The translations under genes were made by a program, and so were the position numbers. The notes under the pieces are model-generated. The model was not told the DNA's origin. It made no database searches and saw nothing but the letters and a program-made list of their open reading frames with translations. Below are positions 35,703-48,100 of a DNA stretch of 64,000 nt, piece by piece. Positions within the stretch are counted from its first letter, which is position 1. Each line of letters opens with the position of its first letter. Source of the stretch: Macrostomum hystrix (lineage: Eukaryota; Platyhelminthes; Macrostomidae); assembly GCA_950097015.1 (NCBI GenBank), contig CATNEN010000032.1:2084501-2148500 (forward strand). Direction: 5' to 3'.

Positions 35703-35947
35703 ATCTAGGCTGGAGAAAACTACGAAAACTCCAACAGTGTTGGCTGTGCTATTCTCTTTTGAAGGCGGCGGTCTGACCTCTCTCCGATAGACTGACGGTT
35801 CTAGGAGTCGGAGGGAGGTCACGACTGTCTGACCTCCTCGTCTGGGGAAAGACTCCTTTCTGCTGCTGCTGCTGCCGCTGATGCTCCCGAGAAAGCAAGA
35901 GCAAATAAAAGCTGAGAAACTAAAGTATAAAAAGCAGAGCAGGGCAT

Positions 35948-36744
35948 ACTAGCGAAGTTTGAATCTATCTGACGAGTTTGAGCCCATTTTAAAGGCTTCG
36001 ATGCTGCTTATAAACTAGTGCCTCAGTTGAAGCCGCTGGATTCTATAGAATATTCTTCCAGAAAGAATTAACACACATGCAATAGCAAACATCTCACCAC
36101 ACGACAGAGCTACACTCTGGACCCCAAAAATCAATCTCAGAACTTCATATATCGAAAAATGCTAAACGTAGCACTTAAACATCCATAAGGGCTTTCTCGT
36201 CTCTCCGACGATAAGTACTTAGCAAAGCTTGGAGGCTAATTCCTTTAAATTCGATTCAGCCAAGCCTCAATTGATTTTCAAAACGAAGCAACTATACGCT
36301 CTCCAGGGCCGTTGAAAGGTTTATACACAGAGAAGGTTCATTCTCCAGTGATTGCATTTTGTAAGCTCAACTATGAAATTTGCTGACTAACTGGTACAAA
36401 ACCAGTCTGAAATGACTCCACAGTAGCTCTCTCATGATCTACAATGGCACTGACCTACGGAGTCACTGCATTTGTTCACTTTGCCAAAAAGTTTTTCAAT
36501 AACAACCAGTATTTACCCGACTGTTTGAACAGAGTCGATTGATTTTCTGAGAATGTTTGAGAATGATGAGAGGGGAGCCACTGAGCAGTCATTGGCTGTG
36601 TGGGTTTCGAGGGGAAGAGGCACTGAAAGGCAAAAGCTGTCTGAGCAGGCGGATGCACAGCAAATATAGAAATGCTTCCCATCTCGGTCTGTGTGCCTAT
36701 CAGAGGCCAGGAGATCATTTTGCCACAAAATTTACCTGGACCAA
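35948..36744. promoter_or_regulatory. Head-to-head spacer between receptor pseudogene and receptor gene 2
   Basis: About 0.8 kb between divergent start codons. It should contain the promoter of receptor gene 2. No named element was recognised. Confidence 0.35.
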
Positions 36745-38988
36745 ATGGACGATCACAAAGCAAGGCCCATCATGACTCGGTCACTCGGCGTTGCCCTCAT
36801 ATTCGGCATTCTAGCCTCCAGCTCCGCAGCACAGCCCAGCCGTGTTTCCATCGAAGAACAGGCCATGTCGGTGCTGGGTCTGCGCGACGGCGCCTACAAC
36901 AAGGACGTCAGGCCGCCGCCTGATGCCGGGCAGGCCAACACCGTTACCATCACGATTCAGCTGAATAGCCTGGTTAAGGCGGTGAGCCTCCTATGCATTG
37001 TTATTGATAACTCTGGTATGAATTGGGGGTGAGTAGCAGAGCGTCTAACGCGTTTGACTCTCGCACCAGGGTCAATGCGTTTCGGACGCAGCCGCGGAGA
37101 GAAGGCTTCGTGGCTTGTCATGCAAATTTCGCCCTTTGAGGGCCAACCTCCAAGGCACAGTGAGTGTACACTGCCTGACAATGAGAAAGTCAGGGCAGAT
37201 GTACACACCTGTCTGAGTGGTGCCTGCGCACGGTATCTATGTGCGTGTGTGCTCAGGAGTCAGCGAAATGAGAAGAATGGCCTCCTCGCTGGCTACAGGT
37301 CTACTGTCAATAAATGATGTGCCATTGCCCGCAGCCCTCTTGCAACTATTATTTTTGTCATTGGTATAAATTATATTTTTGTGATTGAATTTTTCCTTTC
37401 TAGGACTCTTCAGCTCAACAAATCACTCTCCAGGTCTGGTTGGGATTGGTAAGACAGATCGCGCCTTATTCAAATTAGTATGTATGAAGGTACTTTCTTA
37501 TAGAAAATAAGTGATTAAAAACACTGCAGAAATGGCTGGACAGTCGGCTAGCGTGGCTGGACAAATTCAACTCCAGTCAGGCCATGGCTAACTTGACGGA
37601 AATGCTCGTGCCCACAGAGCGAATCTGGACTCCGGATGTAACATTCTACGATGTGTGAGGCAATGATCTACTTTTATTCTGATTAATGGCCCCTGAATGT
37701 TTCACCTGTTTTTTGAGTCCCAGAGGTTTTTTACTCCGAAGTTTTCTTCACATTCTAAGGTTTGGTTGCCCTATAATTTCACACCTAGTTTCACTAACAT
37801 CTATCGGAACAGGATGGACGTCAAGGACCTCACAGGCACCGTTGCCCAAATCCAGCTGAGCAGCAATGGAATGGCTCATCGCATAATGGGCCAACTGCTG
37901 ACAGTCAAGTGCGGCATGGCGATGCTTCACTTTCCTTATGATAGGCAGTCCTGCGTTGTCAAGGCTTCCACCATGATGCAGAGACAAGAGAAGCTGAAGC
38001 TGAGGATTGAAGAACAAGCCGCTCTGACGACTTTTCTAGTCAGAAGCAACGAATTCTGCCTGCAGAACCTGAGTCTTCGCATTGTACAAGCTGCTGATTA
38101 TGAATATGCAGAGTTCTTGGTGTCATTTCAAGTGAGTTCTATTACGGATCTGTCCTAACTATTGGCTTTCAGCTTTGAACCGTTTTCTCTTCAATGCTCA
38201 CCGAGATGTCTGACGTCTTCTTGTCTTCCTCACAGCGCATGTCGACCTTCTACATGGTGAACCTGATCCTGCCCAGCATCCTGCTGCTCGCCATCTCCTC
38301 CCTGACCTTCCGACTGCCGCCTGAGTGCGGCGAGAGAGTTTCGTTCAGCATCACCATCGTGCTGTCCATGTGCGTGTTCCTGCAGCTCACAGGCAACTAC
38401 ACGCCGACTCAGAGCGAGTCTGTACCCCTTCTCAGTGAGTACTTCGCTCTCTTAGATATCAAAATTCCATAATGCAAACGAGACAGGGGAGGGATGAGAG
38501 AGAGATGATACAGGGAAAAGATGAGACAGGTGTTGGAAGGGGCAACGGGCCGTATTTGGGAGCTTCGAGGGCCGCATCTGGGAGTTTGCCGACTAATGTG
38601 GGCTAGGCCATCATTTCATTTTCAATGTGTCATTTCAGCATGCTACTGCAGTCTGGCAGTCGTCATGACCATTGGTACAGTTTTCGGCAACACATTCGTG
38701 CTGAGCTGCCACCACAGGCAGACGAAAGAGTCTCGAGTCGATAATCGGTTAGTTCGGCTAATCTTTCTCAGCCGCATGGCTGCCTGCAGTGATAAAACGC
38801 GTAAAAAGGCCATTACACCTGTTAATGATGAGCCTGAGACATTCGCCAATGAATGGGCGGCCGTGGCCAGAGCAGCCGATCACTGCTTCTTCCTGCTCAT
38901 GCTGGCCATAACACTGGCCCTAGCTCTGGCCCTAGTCATCATTGAGTTGTCAACCTCCACTGGTCATTGTCTGGGGTCCAATGAATAG
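36745..38988 (+). CDS. Cys-loop ligand-gated ion channel (paralog 2)
   Basis: Exons are 36745-36981, 37404-37448, 37530-37654, 37813-38131, 38236-38434 and 38639-38988, giving 424 residues. A signal peptide (hydrophobic LGVALIFGILA) is followed by the extracellular ligand-binding domain with the Cys-loop (KC...FPYDRQSC, 13 residues between cysteines), then TM1-TM3 on the 199-nt exon, a short cytoplasmic loop of about 50 residues and TM4. TM2 is preceded by ECGER, the Gly-Glu pattern of cation-selective nicotinic-like channels. The vicinal cysteine pair of alpha subunits is absent; loop C has SNEFC instead. It is probably a nicotinic-type cation channel subunit of unknown ligand. A second in-frame ATG at 36772 lies nearer the signal peptide. 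The last two exons of the paralogs are fused here. Intron 1 holds a SINE. Confidence 0.88.
37024..37360 (+). mobile_element. SINE family A copy in receptor 2 intron 1
   Basis: Sense-strand copy with A-box-like TAGCAGAGCG and the shared body, ending GCAGCCCTCTTGCAACTATT. It begins about 40 bp after the exon 1 donor. Confidence 0.88.
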
Positions 38989-39289
38989 ACCGAAGATTTG
39001 CGCACACACGGAAACCGAGAGCCTCAATGAGATTTTTCCCCGAGGATGAAAACCTACTGTTAGAGTTATTTACTTCCCATTCTCAGTTACTCCGCCAAAA
39101 AGTAAGTGCTTGTACTAGTTGTATCTAGATTCAAGTGGTAGTAATTTTAGAACACTTAGAGTTGGCAATCAATACAAACCAGCAAGCTGCTGTTTAAACG
39201 TTGTGCTGGATAAATACAGCTGGTAGATAAGGCAAGAAATTTATATTGAAAATTCTCCGGAGCTAATATTTCACCAGTGAAACTCAACC
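38989..39289. other. 3' flank of receptor gene 2
   Basis: Presumed 3' UTR. No canonical AATAAA was seen before the tandem array. Confidence 0.35.
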
Positions 39290-40277
39290 CCATCGAATTT
39301 CTGCACCTGTTCTTCACTAGCTTAGACTACTCTTACTTGAGAGTTTGAGAGCATCAAATTTCTGCACCTGTTCTTCACTAGCTTAGACTACTCTTATATG
39401 AGAGTTTGAGAGCATCAAATTTCTGCACCTGTTCTTCACTAGCTTAGACTACTCTTATATGAGAGTTTGAGAGCATCAAATTTCTGCACCTGTTCTTCAC
39501 TAGCTTAGACTACTCTTACATGAGAGTTTGAGAGCATCAAATTTCTGCACCTGTTCTTCACGAGCTTAGACTACTCTTACATGAGAGTTTGAGAGCATCA
39601 AATTTCTGCACCTGTTCTTCACGAGCTTAGACTACTCTTATATGAGAGTTTGAGAGCATCAAATTTCTGCACCTGTTCTTCACTAGCTTAGACTACTCTT
39701 ACATGAGAGTTTGAGAGCATCAAATTTCTGCACCTGTTCTTCACTAGCTTAGACTACTCTTACATGAGAGTTTGAGAGCATCAAATTTCTGCACCTGTTC
39801 TTCACTAGCTTAGACTACTCTTACATGAGAGTTTGAGAGCATCAAATTTCTGCACCTGTTCTTCACTAGCTTAGACTACTCTTACATGAGAGTTTGAGAG
39901 CATCAAATTTCTGCACCTGTTCTTCACTAGCTTAGACTACTCTTATATGAGAGTTTGAGAGCATCAAATTTCTGCACCTGTTCTTCACTAGCTTAGACTA
40001 CTCTTACATGAGAGTTTGAGAGCATCAAATTTCTGCACCTGTTCTTCACGAGCTTAGACTACTCTTACATGAGAGTTTGAGAGCATCAAATTTCTGCACC
40101 TGTTCTTCACTAGCTTAGACTACTCTTATATGAGAGTTTGAGAGCATCAAATTTCTGCACCTGTTCTTCACTAGCTTAGACTACTCTTACATGAGAGTTT
40201 GAGAGCATCAAATTTCTGCACCTGTTCTTCACGAGCTTAGACTACTCTTACATGAGAGTTTGAGAGCATCAAATTTC
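39290..40277. repeat. Tandem array, 61 bp unit, about 16 copies
   Basis: Highly homogeneous 61-bp unit containing ATTTCTGCACCTGTTCTTCA and TTAGACTACTCTTACATGAG. Variation is confined to ACTAG/ACGAG and ACATG/ATATG/ACTTG sites. It lies between receptor genes 2 and 3 and is the longest-unit homogeneous array here. Confidence 0.96.
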
Positions 40278-40861
40278 TACCTGTAAAAATCGGTGACGCA
40301 CTGACGATTGGAGATAACTCGTATACTTTCAGTTGCGCCTCTGCTCTGCCCGGAATATATCCTTTATCGTGACCAACTCTCAATGATGTTAGCACTATAG
40401 CAACTGTCTCTTTTAGTAATGCCACAGGACTACAATATTTTTTTTGCTTTTTGTAATTCATACTTATTTTGTTACATGTTTGGCACCCAAAATGGCGCTA
40501 TTTCAAATACTAATTATTTATATATCGCCATAAAGATTGTCATGAAAATAGTTAAATCTAAATCCATATAGACGTACAAAAGTGAACAGCTGAAAGTCAT
40601 CCATGCACAATAAATAGCAAGTAGATAAAGACAATAAATTTTAGTTTACACACGCGTCAAATTTCGTTATGAAACAAGAACAAGTCTATGTATCCCATAT
40701 TATGATGTATTTGGGATTTTTTCGCTTCCTTGTCCATAAAAACGCTGTGCCGCGACTTTCACGTCCTTCTGCCCGTTCTTTTTCGTTTGTTATTTATCTG
40801 CACTTTATACTGTTTAACTTTATTTTCTCACCCTCTCCCTGCTCGTTGATTGGTCATTCTA

Positions 40862-41310
40862 TAATTGTTCTTTCTCTCGTGTCCAATCGTGTATTTCACC
40901 CCTCCCCTCACCCCCTCACCCACCCCCTGTCACGCACCCCCCTCACCCATTCTATAATTGTTCTTTCTCTCGTGTCCAATCGTGTATTTCACCCCTCCCC
41001 TCACCCCCTCACCCACCCCCTGTCACGCACCCCCCTCACCCATTCTATAATTGTTCCTTCTCTCGTGTCCAATCGTGTATTTCACCCCTCCCCTCACCCC
41101 CTCACCCACCCCCTGTCACGCACCCCCTCACCCATTCTATAATTGTTCTTTCTCTCGTGTCCAATCGTGTATTTCACCCCTCCCCTCACCCCCTCACCCA
41201 CCCCCTGTCACGCACCCCCTCACCCATTCTATAATTGTTCCTTCTCTCGTGTCCAATCGTGTATTTCACCCCTCCCTCACCCCGTCACCCACCCCCTGTA
41301 TTTCATCTCT
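40862..41310. repeat. Tandem array, about 92 bp C-rich unit, 5 copies
   Basis: The unit contains TTCTATAATTGTTCTTTCTC, GTCCAATCGTGTATTTCACC and a CCCCTCACCC-rich part. The last copy is degenerate. Confidence 0.92.
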
Positions 41311-41925
41311 TACCCTCTGGCTCGTCCTCACTTCTCTCACCCCTTTAACCCCCTGTTTTTCTCGTGCTATTTAAATACTTGCTTTTGCACTCTTTTTGAG
41401 ACGGTCTCTCATTGCGAAGACTCAATTTATTGCATGAGTATAAAAAGAAATCACTAATTGTATTAGGAAATATTTATATAAATATATTTATATAGGTTGC
41501 TATGACAATCAGACCAAGCTAAGTATTTGCACTGCTAGCAGAAATACAGACATCGTACCTCGTATTTGCAAATCTGTTGCTTACACAGGGATGGACAAGA
41601 TTATTTACTGGTGTCAATTTATTTGGGAACTTGGGAGTGTTTGACTTGCACTGAATTTCACTACCATTGTCCTAATGCAAAGTGATTCGTAGGATCGGTG
41701 CGAATTATAGTAAACCAAATAGGAGCCCTTTTAAGCATGCTTGATTGGCCAAATAAGCACAATCCCATCATGCCATGTTCAAACATAGCTTCCCAAACTG
41801 TTGTTGATTTTATGAGAAGCGCGCGCTTAAATTTGCCAGATCTCGTTCTTACTCCTAATTTCCATCACATAGTGGCCTCTATCCTGCATTTAGAGAAGCT
41901 TTAGAGCTTCGCGCAGTGCCTGTTC
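41311..41925. other. Upstream region of receptor gene 3
   Basis: AT-rich unique sequence preceding the start codon. No gene was seen; it presumably includes the promoter. Confidence 0.35.
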
Positions 41926-44394
41926 ATGGTCTTCCTCCAGACTTTGTTCGCCCTTTGCTTCTGCTGCAGCGGTTTCTTGGCACAGACGACCTCCGGTGAC
42001 TGGACGCAGTCGCCGGATGAGGCTCTGATGCGAGGACTAGGACTAACTGGTGGTTACTGCATTGGGGCCAGACCACCTCCGGACAATGGCACCGCTAACA
42101 TCATCAGCGCCTTCGTGCAGTTCGCCAGTTTGGTCAAAATGGTGAGCTTTGTCAGCATCGAAAAAACGATTGACCGAACTTTATATCGTTCTGCTGCCTT
42201 TAAAAAATTTTAGGAATCCACTGCTCAACATCTGACGCAACAGCTCTGGCTCTCTCTGGTAAAAAACTAGCAATTAGTCTGAACTAGCATGAATTATTCA
42301 CAATGTATAGCTTGTTGTTTAATAAGACAGAAGCTATTACATGTTCGTTTTTACTCGTAGAACTGGGTTGACAAGCGGCTTGCCTGGCTTGGAAAATTCA
42401 ATTCAAGCTTCGATCACGTTGACAAAATTTTGGTGCCAAGCAGTCAGATCTGGCAGCCGGACTTTAGTTTCTATGATGTGTGAGTACACATTTTTTGTGT
42501 TCGCATGCAAACCACCTTGGATTGGCACCAGCATCTTGCTTGGTGATAAGAAAATATGAATTTGTGCTTTTGTCTCATTCTTACTCAAAACTCGCAATTA
42601 TTGCACACATCTCAATCATTCCATAGAATCGAGGTAAAAGACCTCACCGCGGGCAAGTCGTCAGTCAAAGTGTTAAAAAACGGTCGAGTGCATTCTATAA
42701 TTGGTGTGCAGGTGATCTCAAAGTGTCAGCTCAAGCTGCTTCAGTTTCCCTACGATCGGCAGACCTGCGCAGTCAAGCTCGCGCCCAATATGGACGATCC
42801 GGACTTCATCACCTACCAGGTGGGCTCGCTGGGTTCCAACGACACCGTGACGGACTACCTGACAGAGAGCAACGAGTTTTGCCTGCTTACCATGGGCATC
42901 GGTTTAAAAATATTTCCCCGCTATTCTTATGTTGAGTTCAGCATCAGCTTTCAGGTTCGCTGCTTTCCTGTCGCGTGTGAATCATTTTATTTGTTGTTTC
43001 AATGAAGTAAATTTTCCGCAAATTACAGCGAAGATCGACCTTCTACATGGTGAACCTGATCCTGCCCAGCATCCTGCTGCTCGCCATCTCCTCCCTGACC
43101 TTCCGACTGCCGCCTGAGTGCGGCGAGAGAGTCTCGTTCAGCATCACCATCGTGCTGTCCATGTGCGTGTTCCTGCAGCTCACAGGAAACTACACGCCAA
43201 CTCAGAGCGAGTCTGTGCCCCTGCTCAGTGAGTCTTTCGTATGAACATTGGCATTCCATTTCCTATGGAGACATTATTCACGTGGACTCAATATATACTG
43301 TTCTGCTACGTTGAATTTAAACTGCAGCGTGTTACTATAGCCTGGCGGTCCTCATGACGATGGCAAATGTTCTTGGAAATGTTTTCGTTCTTAGCTGCCA
43401 CCAACTGAGCCATCAAGAAGACGCCTCTGTTGGCAGTCGGATCATTCGGCTGGTTTTTCTTAATCGGCTTGGCTCAGCCAGGAGTAAAACTGGACCTGTA
43501 ACGCCTACCTGTGTGAGTTGGTCTATTAAGCTCAGGCGAACAGTTTTTTTAGAAATAATGAAAATGCTCTCAGGGCCATGAAAATACTGACTCATGCTTT
43601 CCAAAGACCACTAATAATAATAATAAATAATTGCAGGAGTGCTGCGGGCAATGGCACATCATTTGGTGACACTGGACCCACAACCAGCGAGGTGGTGATT
43701 CTGTCCGTTCCTCAGACCCCTGAGCACACACTCACACAGGTGTGTACATCTGACTTTCTCATCGCCAGTGTACACTCTTACTGTGCCTTGGAGGTTGGCC
43801 CTAAAGGGCGTAGATCGCACGTCAAGCCCCTAAGCCTCCTCTCAGCGGCTGCGCCCCAAATGAATGTGGCCTCGCCGCGGAATCGAGCTCAGGGACCTTG
43901 GTGCGACAGGCAAACGCGTTAATAGCTCTGCCACTCACACCATACAAGGACATTTAAAATTCATGGGAAAATTGTTGAAGGCCGATTTTCGCTGAAACTG
44001 CATTAGTGAGATAGGCAATGTGTTAATTAAACGAATAAAGTTGAGTAACAACTATGCAATACATTCCAGTTGAAGTGGTCATTGGTTGCTCTAAATCCTA
44101 TCACACGTTTTACATGTTAACGTATGAAGCATTCTAGTTTTTTTTGACCTTCTAATTGTTTTATTAAATCAACAGGTGCAAGACCAGCTGCAGAGTGATC
44201 CAGGCAAGTCAGCTTCTATAATCGGTGACGTCAGCTCATACAATGACAACGAATGGGCCATTGTTGTTCGAGCTGCCGACAAATGCTTCTTTATTGTGCT
44301 GTTGAGCATCGTGATCCTACTGACTGCTGCTCTGATTGTCATTGAACTGCTGGCGTCGAGGTTGGAATGCCTTCGTGAAGTTCAGAACCTTTGA
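41926..44394 (+). CDS. Cys-loop ligand-gated ion channel (paralog 3)
   Basis: Exons are 41926-42141, 42214-42258, 42361-42479, 42627-42954, 43029-43227, 43328-43512 and 44176-44394, giving 436 residues with intact phases. The signal peptide is FLQTLFALCFCCSGFLA. The ligand-binding domain has the conserved Cys-loop (KCQLKLLQFPYDRQTC), and TM1-TM3 are on the 199-nt exon with ECGER before TM2. A short intracellular loop and a TM4 follow after NEWAIVVRAADKC. No vicinal cysteine pair is present, so it is not a classical alpha subunit. The 45-nt second exon and the 119-nt third exon are the same sizes as in the pseudogene and paralog 4. The last intron holds a SINE. A polyadenylation signal follows at 44642. 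The ligand is unknown; nicotinic-type cation channel is inferred from TM2. Confidence 0.88.
43611..43945 (-). mobile_element. SINE family A copy in receptor 3 intron 6
   Basis: Minus-strand copy with the body motifs of the family and an AATAAT-type tail at 43,611-43,635. It is antisense to the host gene. Confidence 0.88.
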
Positions 44395-44641
44395 ATACGC
44401 GCTTAGGTAGCGATTATCCGCCATGCTATTTAGGAAAATTGAAAGCCTAGTTAACAGTTTTTTCTCATTGAAATCGTCTATTTCGCAAGATTTCGGCTAT
44501 TATAGCAACTCCGTACTTAGATCTTCTAAAACATCTTTGTGATCTTTGACCTCTTCGCATCAGATTTTGATAGCCATTACTAATATATAGGGTACTTTAC
44601 TTGTAGTTTGTAATAACTAACTGTTTTTAACTATCTAGAAA

Positions 44642-44647
44642 AATAAA
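44642..44647 (+). terminator. Polyadenylation signal of receptor gene 3
   Basis: AATAAA lies 248 bases downstream of the stop codon. Confidence 0.5.
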
Positions 44648-44694
44648 AAAGCAAAGTAAAGCAAGCCATTTTGCGACGGTCCGCTGAAATTCCG

Positions 44695-44905
44695 CAGGCC
44701 CCTTAGCACGCACAGATACGCGATACATGTTGGCAGGCACACACTCACACAGGTGTGTTCATTGTACTATAGGGGTTGGCCTATATTGGCGTGAAAGCCC
44801 CCCCCAAGTCTTTGTTACCACGGCTGCGCTCAATTTTTTTTTACTTAGCAACAGACTCAAGCTCAGGGATTTTGGTGGAAGAGGCGGATGCGTCACTACT
44901 CGGAC
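44695..44905 (-). mobile_element. Degraded SINE family A copy
   Basis: Recognisable body words (CACACTCACACAGGTGTGT, GCCCCCCCCAAG, CGGCTGCGC) in family order but with many changes and deletions, so an old copy. Confidence 0.7.
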
Positions 44906-45141
44906 ACTGAACCCTATTTTGGGTACATGTTTTTACACGCAATTCCTTATGAATAACAGGCACTGCTTGCTGCTCGCGAGTTAGTTTAAAATTAGGCTTT
45001 ACACACAAAACGTATCGAAGAACTTGGCTGCTGATGCACAATGTCTCGTGGTCTAAGAGCATGGTCAGTTCGTACGAGTCAATCAACGTACATCAATGCG
45101 TTTCTGCAACTCAAAAAAATTATTAACTAAAAGTGCTCATT

Positions 45142-48100
45142 TCAGTTTTTGATGCAATCCGGTGACGCAGTGACGGCTTGAATAATTGCCAAAGCGATCA
45201 CGGTGACGCAGGTGAGGAAAGCGAACGCCACGAACAGGCAATCGTCGGCTACCGCAACCACCGTGCGCCATTCGTTTTCAGCATTCTGCAGAGAATTTTC
45301 GGAGGCTGCAGAAGAGCTGTTGAGCATAGTCGGGTCATTCTGAAGGAATAAGTACATTCAGGAACATTTTAGAACTCAAAGTTTTGATTGATGGTCCCGA
45401 AATAAACTAACTTAATAGAATAGCTGAGATAGATGTCTTTGGATTAATATGAGCTTAAACATTTTGAATTTTATATCGCCTAATGGAACTTAGAAGACAG
45501 ACACATGAACCTCAATGCATTTAACTGCAGTGATGTCTGTTAGTGGGTGTTATTGGTAAACTAACCTCGGATGGCTCACGATTTGGTGAGCGCTTAAATA
45601 CCATCAGAATGAACCGATTGAGAAACAGAAAGCGAACAAGCCGGCTGTGGACCTTGCTGCTCTTCTCGTGCCAAAAGTGGCAGCGCAACACGAAAACATT
45701 GCCTAGAACATTGGCCATGGTCATGATCACCGCCAGGCTATAGTACAGCGCTAAAATGCGATGTACGATTTTTTATTTATTTACTGCTTGAAGTTGGTTC
45801 TCAAATGCTGATCCGACTCACTCAGCACGGGCACAGACTGGCTCTGAGTCGGCGTGTAGTTGCCTGTGAGCTGCAGGAACACGCACATGGACAGCACGAT
45901 GGTGATGCTGAAGGAGACTCGCTCGCCGCACTCAGGAGGTAGGCAGAAGTTTAAGGCTGAGATGGCGAGCAGCAGGATGCTGGGCAGGATCAGGTTCACT
46001 ATGTAGAATGTTGGCAAACGCTGTCGGTCAATGGAGAAAAGTTTTAAAGAACTTTGAGCTTCGGACATCCGAGCGAGAGGTCGGGAGTTCGGATCTCAGT
46101 TCACCCTCGTGAAAAAGGATAGTTGCATCAGCTCGGTAAAAACTGGGTTGGGTTTTGCAGCCTCCGGGGGTGGGTGGCAGAGCGGTTTAACGAGTTTGCC
46201 TCTCGAACCAATGTCCCTGATTCCGCGGCGAGGCCACGTTTATTTGGCGCGCAGCCGCGGAGAGAAGGCTTGGGGCTTATCGTGCAATTTAAGCCCTTGA
46301 GGTCCAACCTCCAAGGCACAGTGAAAGTGTACACTGCCTGACGATGAGAAAGCCAGGGTAAACGTCCACACTTGTCTGAGTGTGTGCCTGCGTACAGTTA
46401 TCCGCTGGCAGGATTACCCGAAATTCGATTTCAATGGCGATGCGGTCATAAGCCAGGCCTGTGAATGGCTTGTCCATGGTTGCCTTGGTCAGGCAGTACT
46501 CGTTGCTGGCTGTATAGTTGTCAGTCGGCAGCTTCATGACGCCGTGAACCTCCTGGTTCAATCGCAACCTCAGAGTGTCACTGTACTGAACCATGGAGGC
46601 TATGTACTGGTGGCAGTTTTGCACGTCGAATGGAAAAGCAATCATTTGCATGCTGCACTTTAAAGTTGTCAGGTATTCGATGTCGCTTGAGATCTGTCCG
46701 TCGCTCATCAGCCTGAGCAGGATTATGTCACTCGACACTCGTTTAGAGTCGACTCTTGGGTTGGAAAGTTTTTTATTGTCTTGGCATTGATTATTGATTT
46801 GTATATTTTAGGCTGTCCTTAGCTTGCAGTCTACTTCATTAATCTAAGTAACCAGACTAAATTATGCATACGCTCGCACTCCTTCCTTGTCCTTGTCCAC
46901 TGTCCTTGAAAGGCCCGCATTCTCGTGAGCCGTTTCTCTCGCGACTCCAATCTCTCCCGTGTCTCATCTCTCCCGTGTCTCATCTCTCCTGTGTCTCATC
47001 TCTCCCGTGTCTCATCTCTCCTGTGTCTCATCTCTTCCGTGTCTCATCTCTCCCGTGTCTTATCTCTCCCGTGTCTCATCTCTCCTGTGTCTCATCTCTC
47101 CTGTGTCTCATCTCTCCTGTGTCTCATCTCTCCGGTGTCTCATCTCTCCCGTGTCTCATCTCTCCATTTTCAATCCAGCCCACTGACCTATTCTATTTTC
47201 TCTCTGAGCATAGATCTCACGGATCCAAGCAGTTGAACTCACAAGTCGTAGAAGGTCACATCCGGTAGCCAGGAGGCGCTAGCAGGGAGAAGGATGCTGC
47301 TGATGTTGTCTAGGCTGGAATTGAACTTTCCCTGCCATGCCAGTCGAGTGTCTCTCCAGCTCTTTAAATTTTTAAGAAAGAAATGGTATTCATTTTTGCT
47401 TTTTCCTTTATCATAGAGAGTAGACTATATCAGAGAGAGAGAGAGTAGACTATATCAGAGAGAGAGTAGACTATATCAGAGAGAGAGAGAGTAGACTATA
47501 TCAGAGAGAGAGTAGACTATATCAGAGAGAGAGAGAGTAGACTATATCAGAGAGAGAGAGAGAGTAGACTATATCAGAGAGAGAGAGAGTAGACTATATC
47601 AGAGAGAGAGAGAGTATACTATATCAGAGAGAGAGAGAGTAGACTATATCAGAGAGAGAGAGAGTAGACTATATCAGAGAGAGAGAGAGAGAAGACTATG
47701 TCAGAGAGAGAGAGAGAGTAGACTATATCAGAGAGAGAGAGTAGATTATATCAGAGAGAGAGTAGACTATATCAGAGAGAGAGAGAGTAGACTATATCAG
47801 AGAGAGAGTAGACTATATCAGAGAGAGAGAGAGTAGACTATATCAGAGAAAGAGAGTAGACTATATCAGAGAAAGAGAGTAGACTATATCAGAGAAAGAG
47901 AGTAGACTATATCAGAGAAAGAGAGTAGACTATATCAGAGAGAGAGTAGACTATATCAGAGAAAGAGAGTAGACTATATCAGAGAAAGAGAGTAGACTAT
48001 ATCAGAGAGAGAGTAGACTATATCAGAGAAAGAGAGTAGACTATATCAGAGAAAGAGAGTAGACTATATCAGAGAAAGAGAGTAGACTATATCAGAGAAA

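Larger units (their letters stand above)
32180..35947 (-). pseudogene. Cys-loop ligand-gated channel pseudogene (paralog 1)
   Basis: Remnants of all seven exons of the neighbouring receptor genes are present: 35947-about 35703, 34458-34414 (45 nt), 34367-34249 (119 nt), about 34168-33858, 33426-33228 (199 nt), 33137-32959 and 32413-32180. The start codon and a signal peptide are intact, but an 11-bp net insertion shifts the frame and exposes a TGA at 35819-35821. The 3' end of exon 1 is interrupted by a LINE. The first cysteine of the Cys-loop is Tyr (KYPMQLQ where paralogs have KC), the acceptor before the TM1-TM3 exon has lost its AG, and the pore-entry GE motif is altered to SE (PPDDSER). 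The fourth exon's start is ill-defined. Together these say pseudogene; a chimeric functional transcript is unlikely but not excluded. Confidence 0.85.

Noticed and set aside
39290-40277. CRISPR-like regular repeat
   Set aside because: Direct 61-bp repeats with no variable spacers, in an animal genome; simple tandem satellite.
46040-46110. Additional tRNA-like element beside receptor 4 exon 5
   Set aside because: A single B-box-like word (GAGTTCGGATCTC) without a convincing A-box or second copy in the window.
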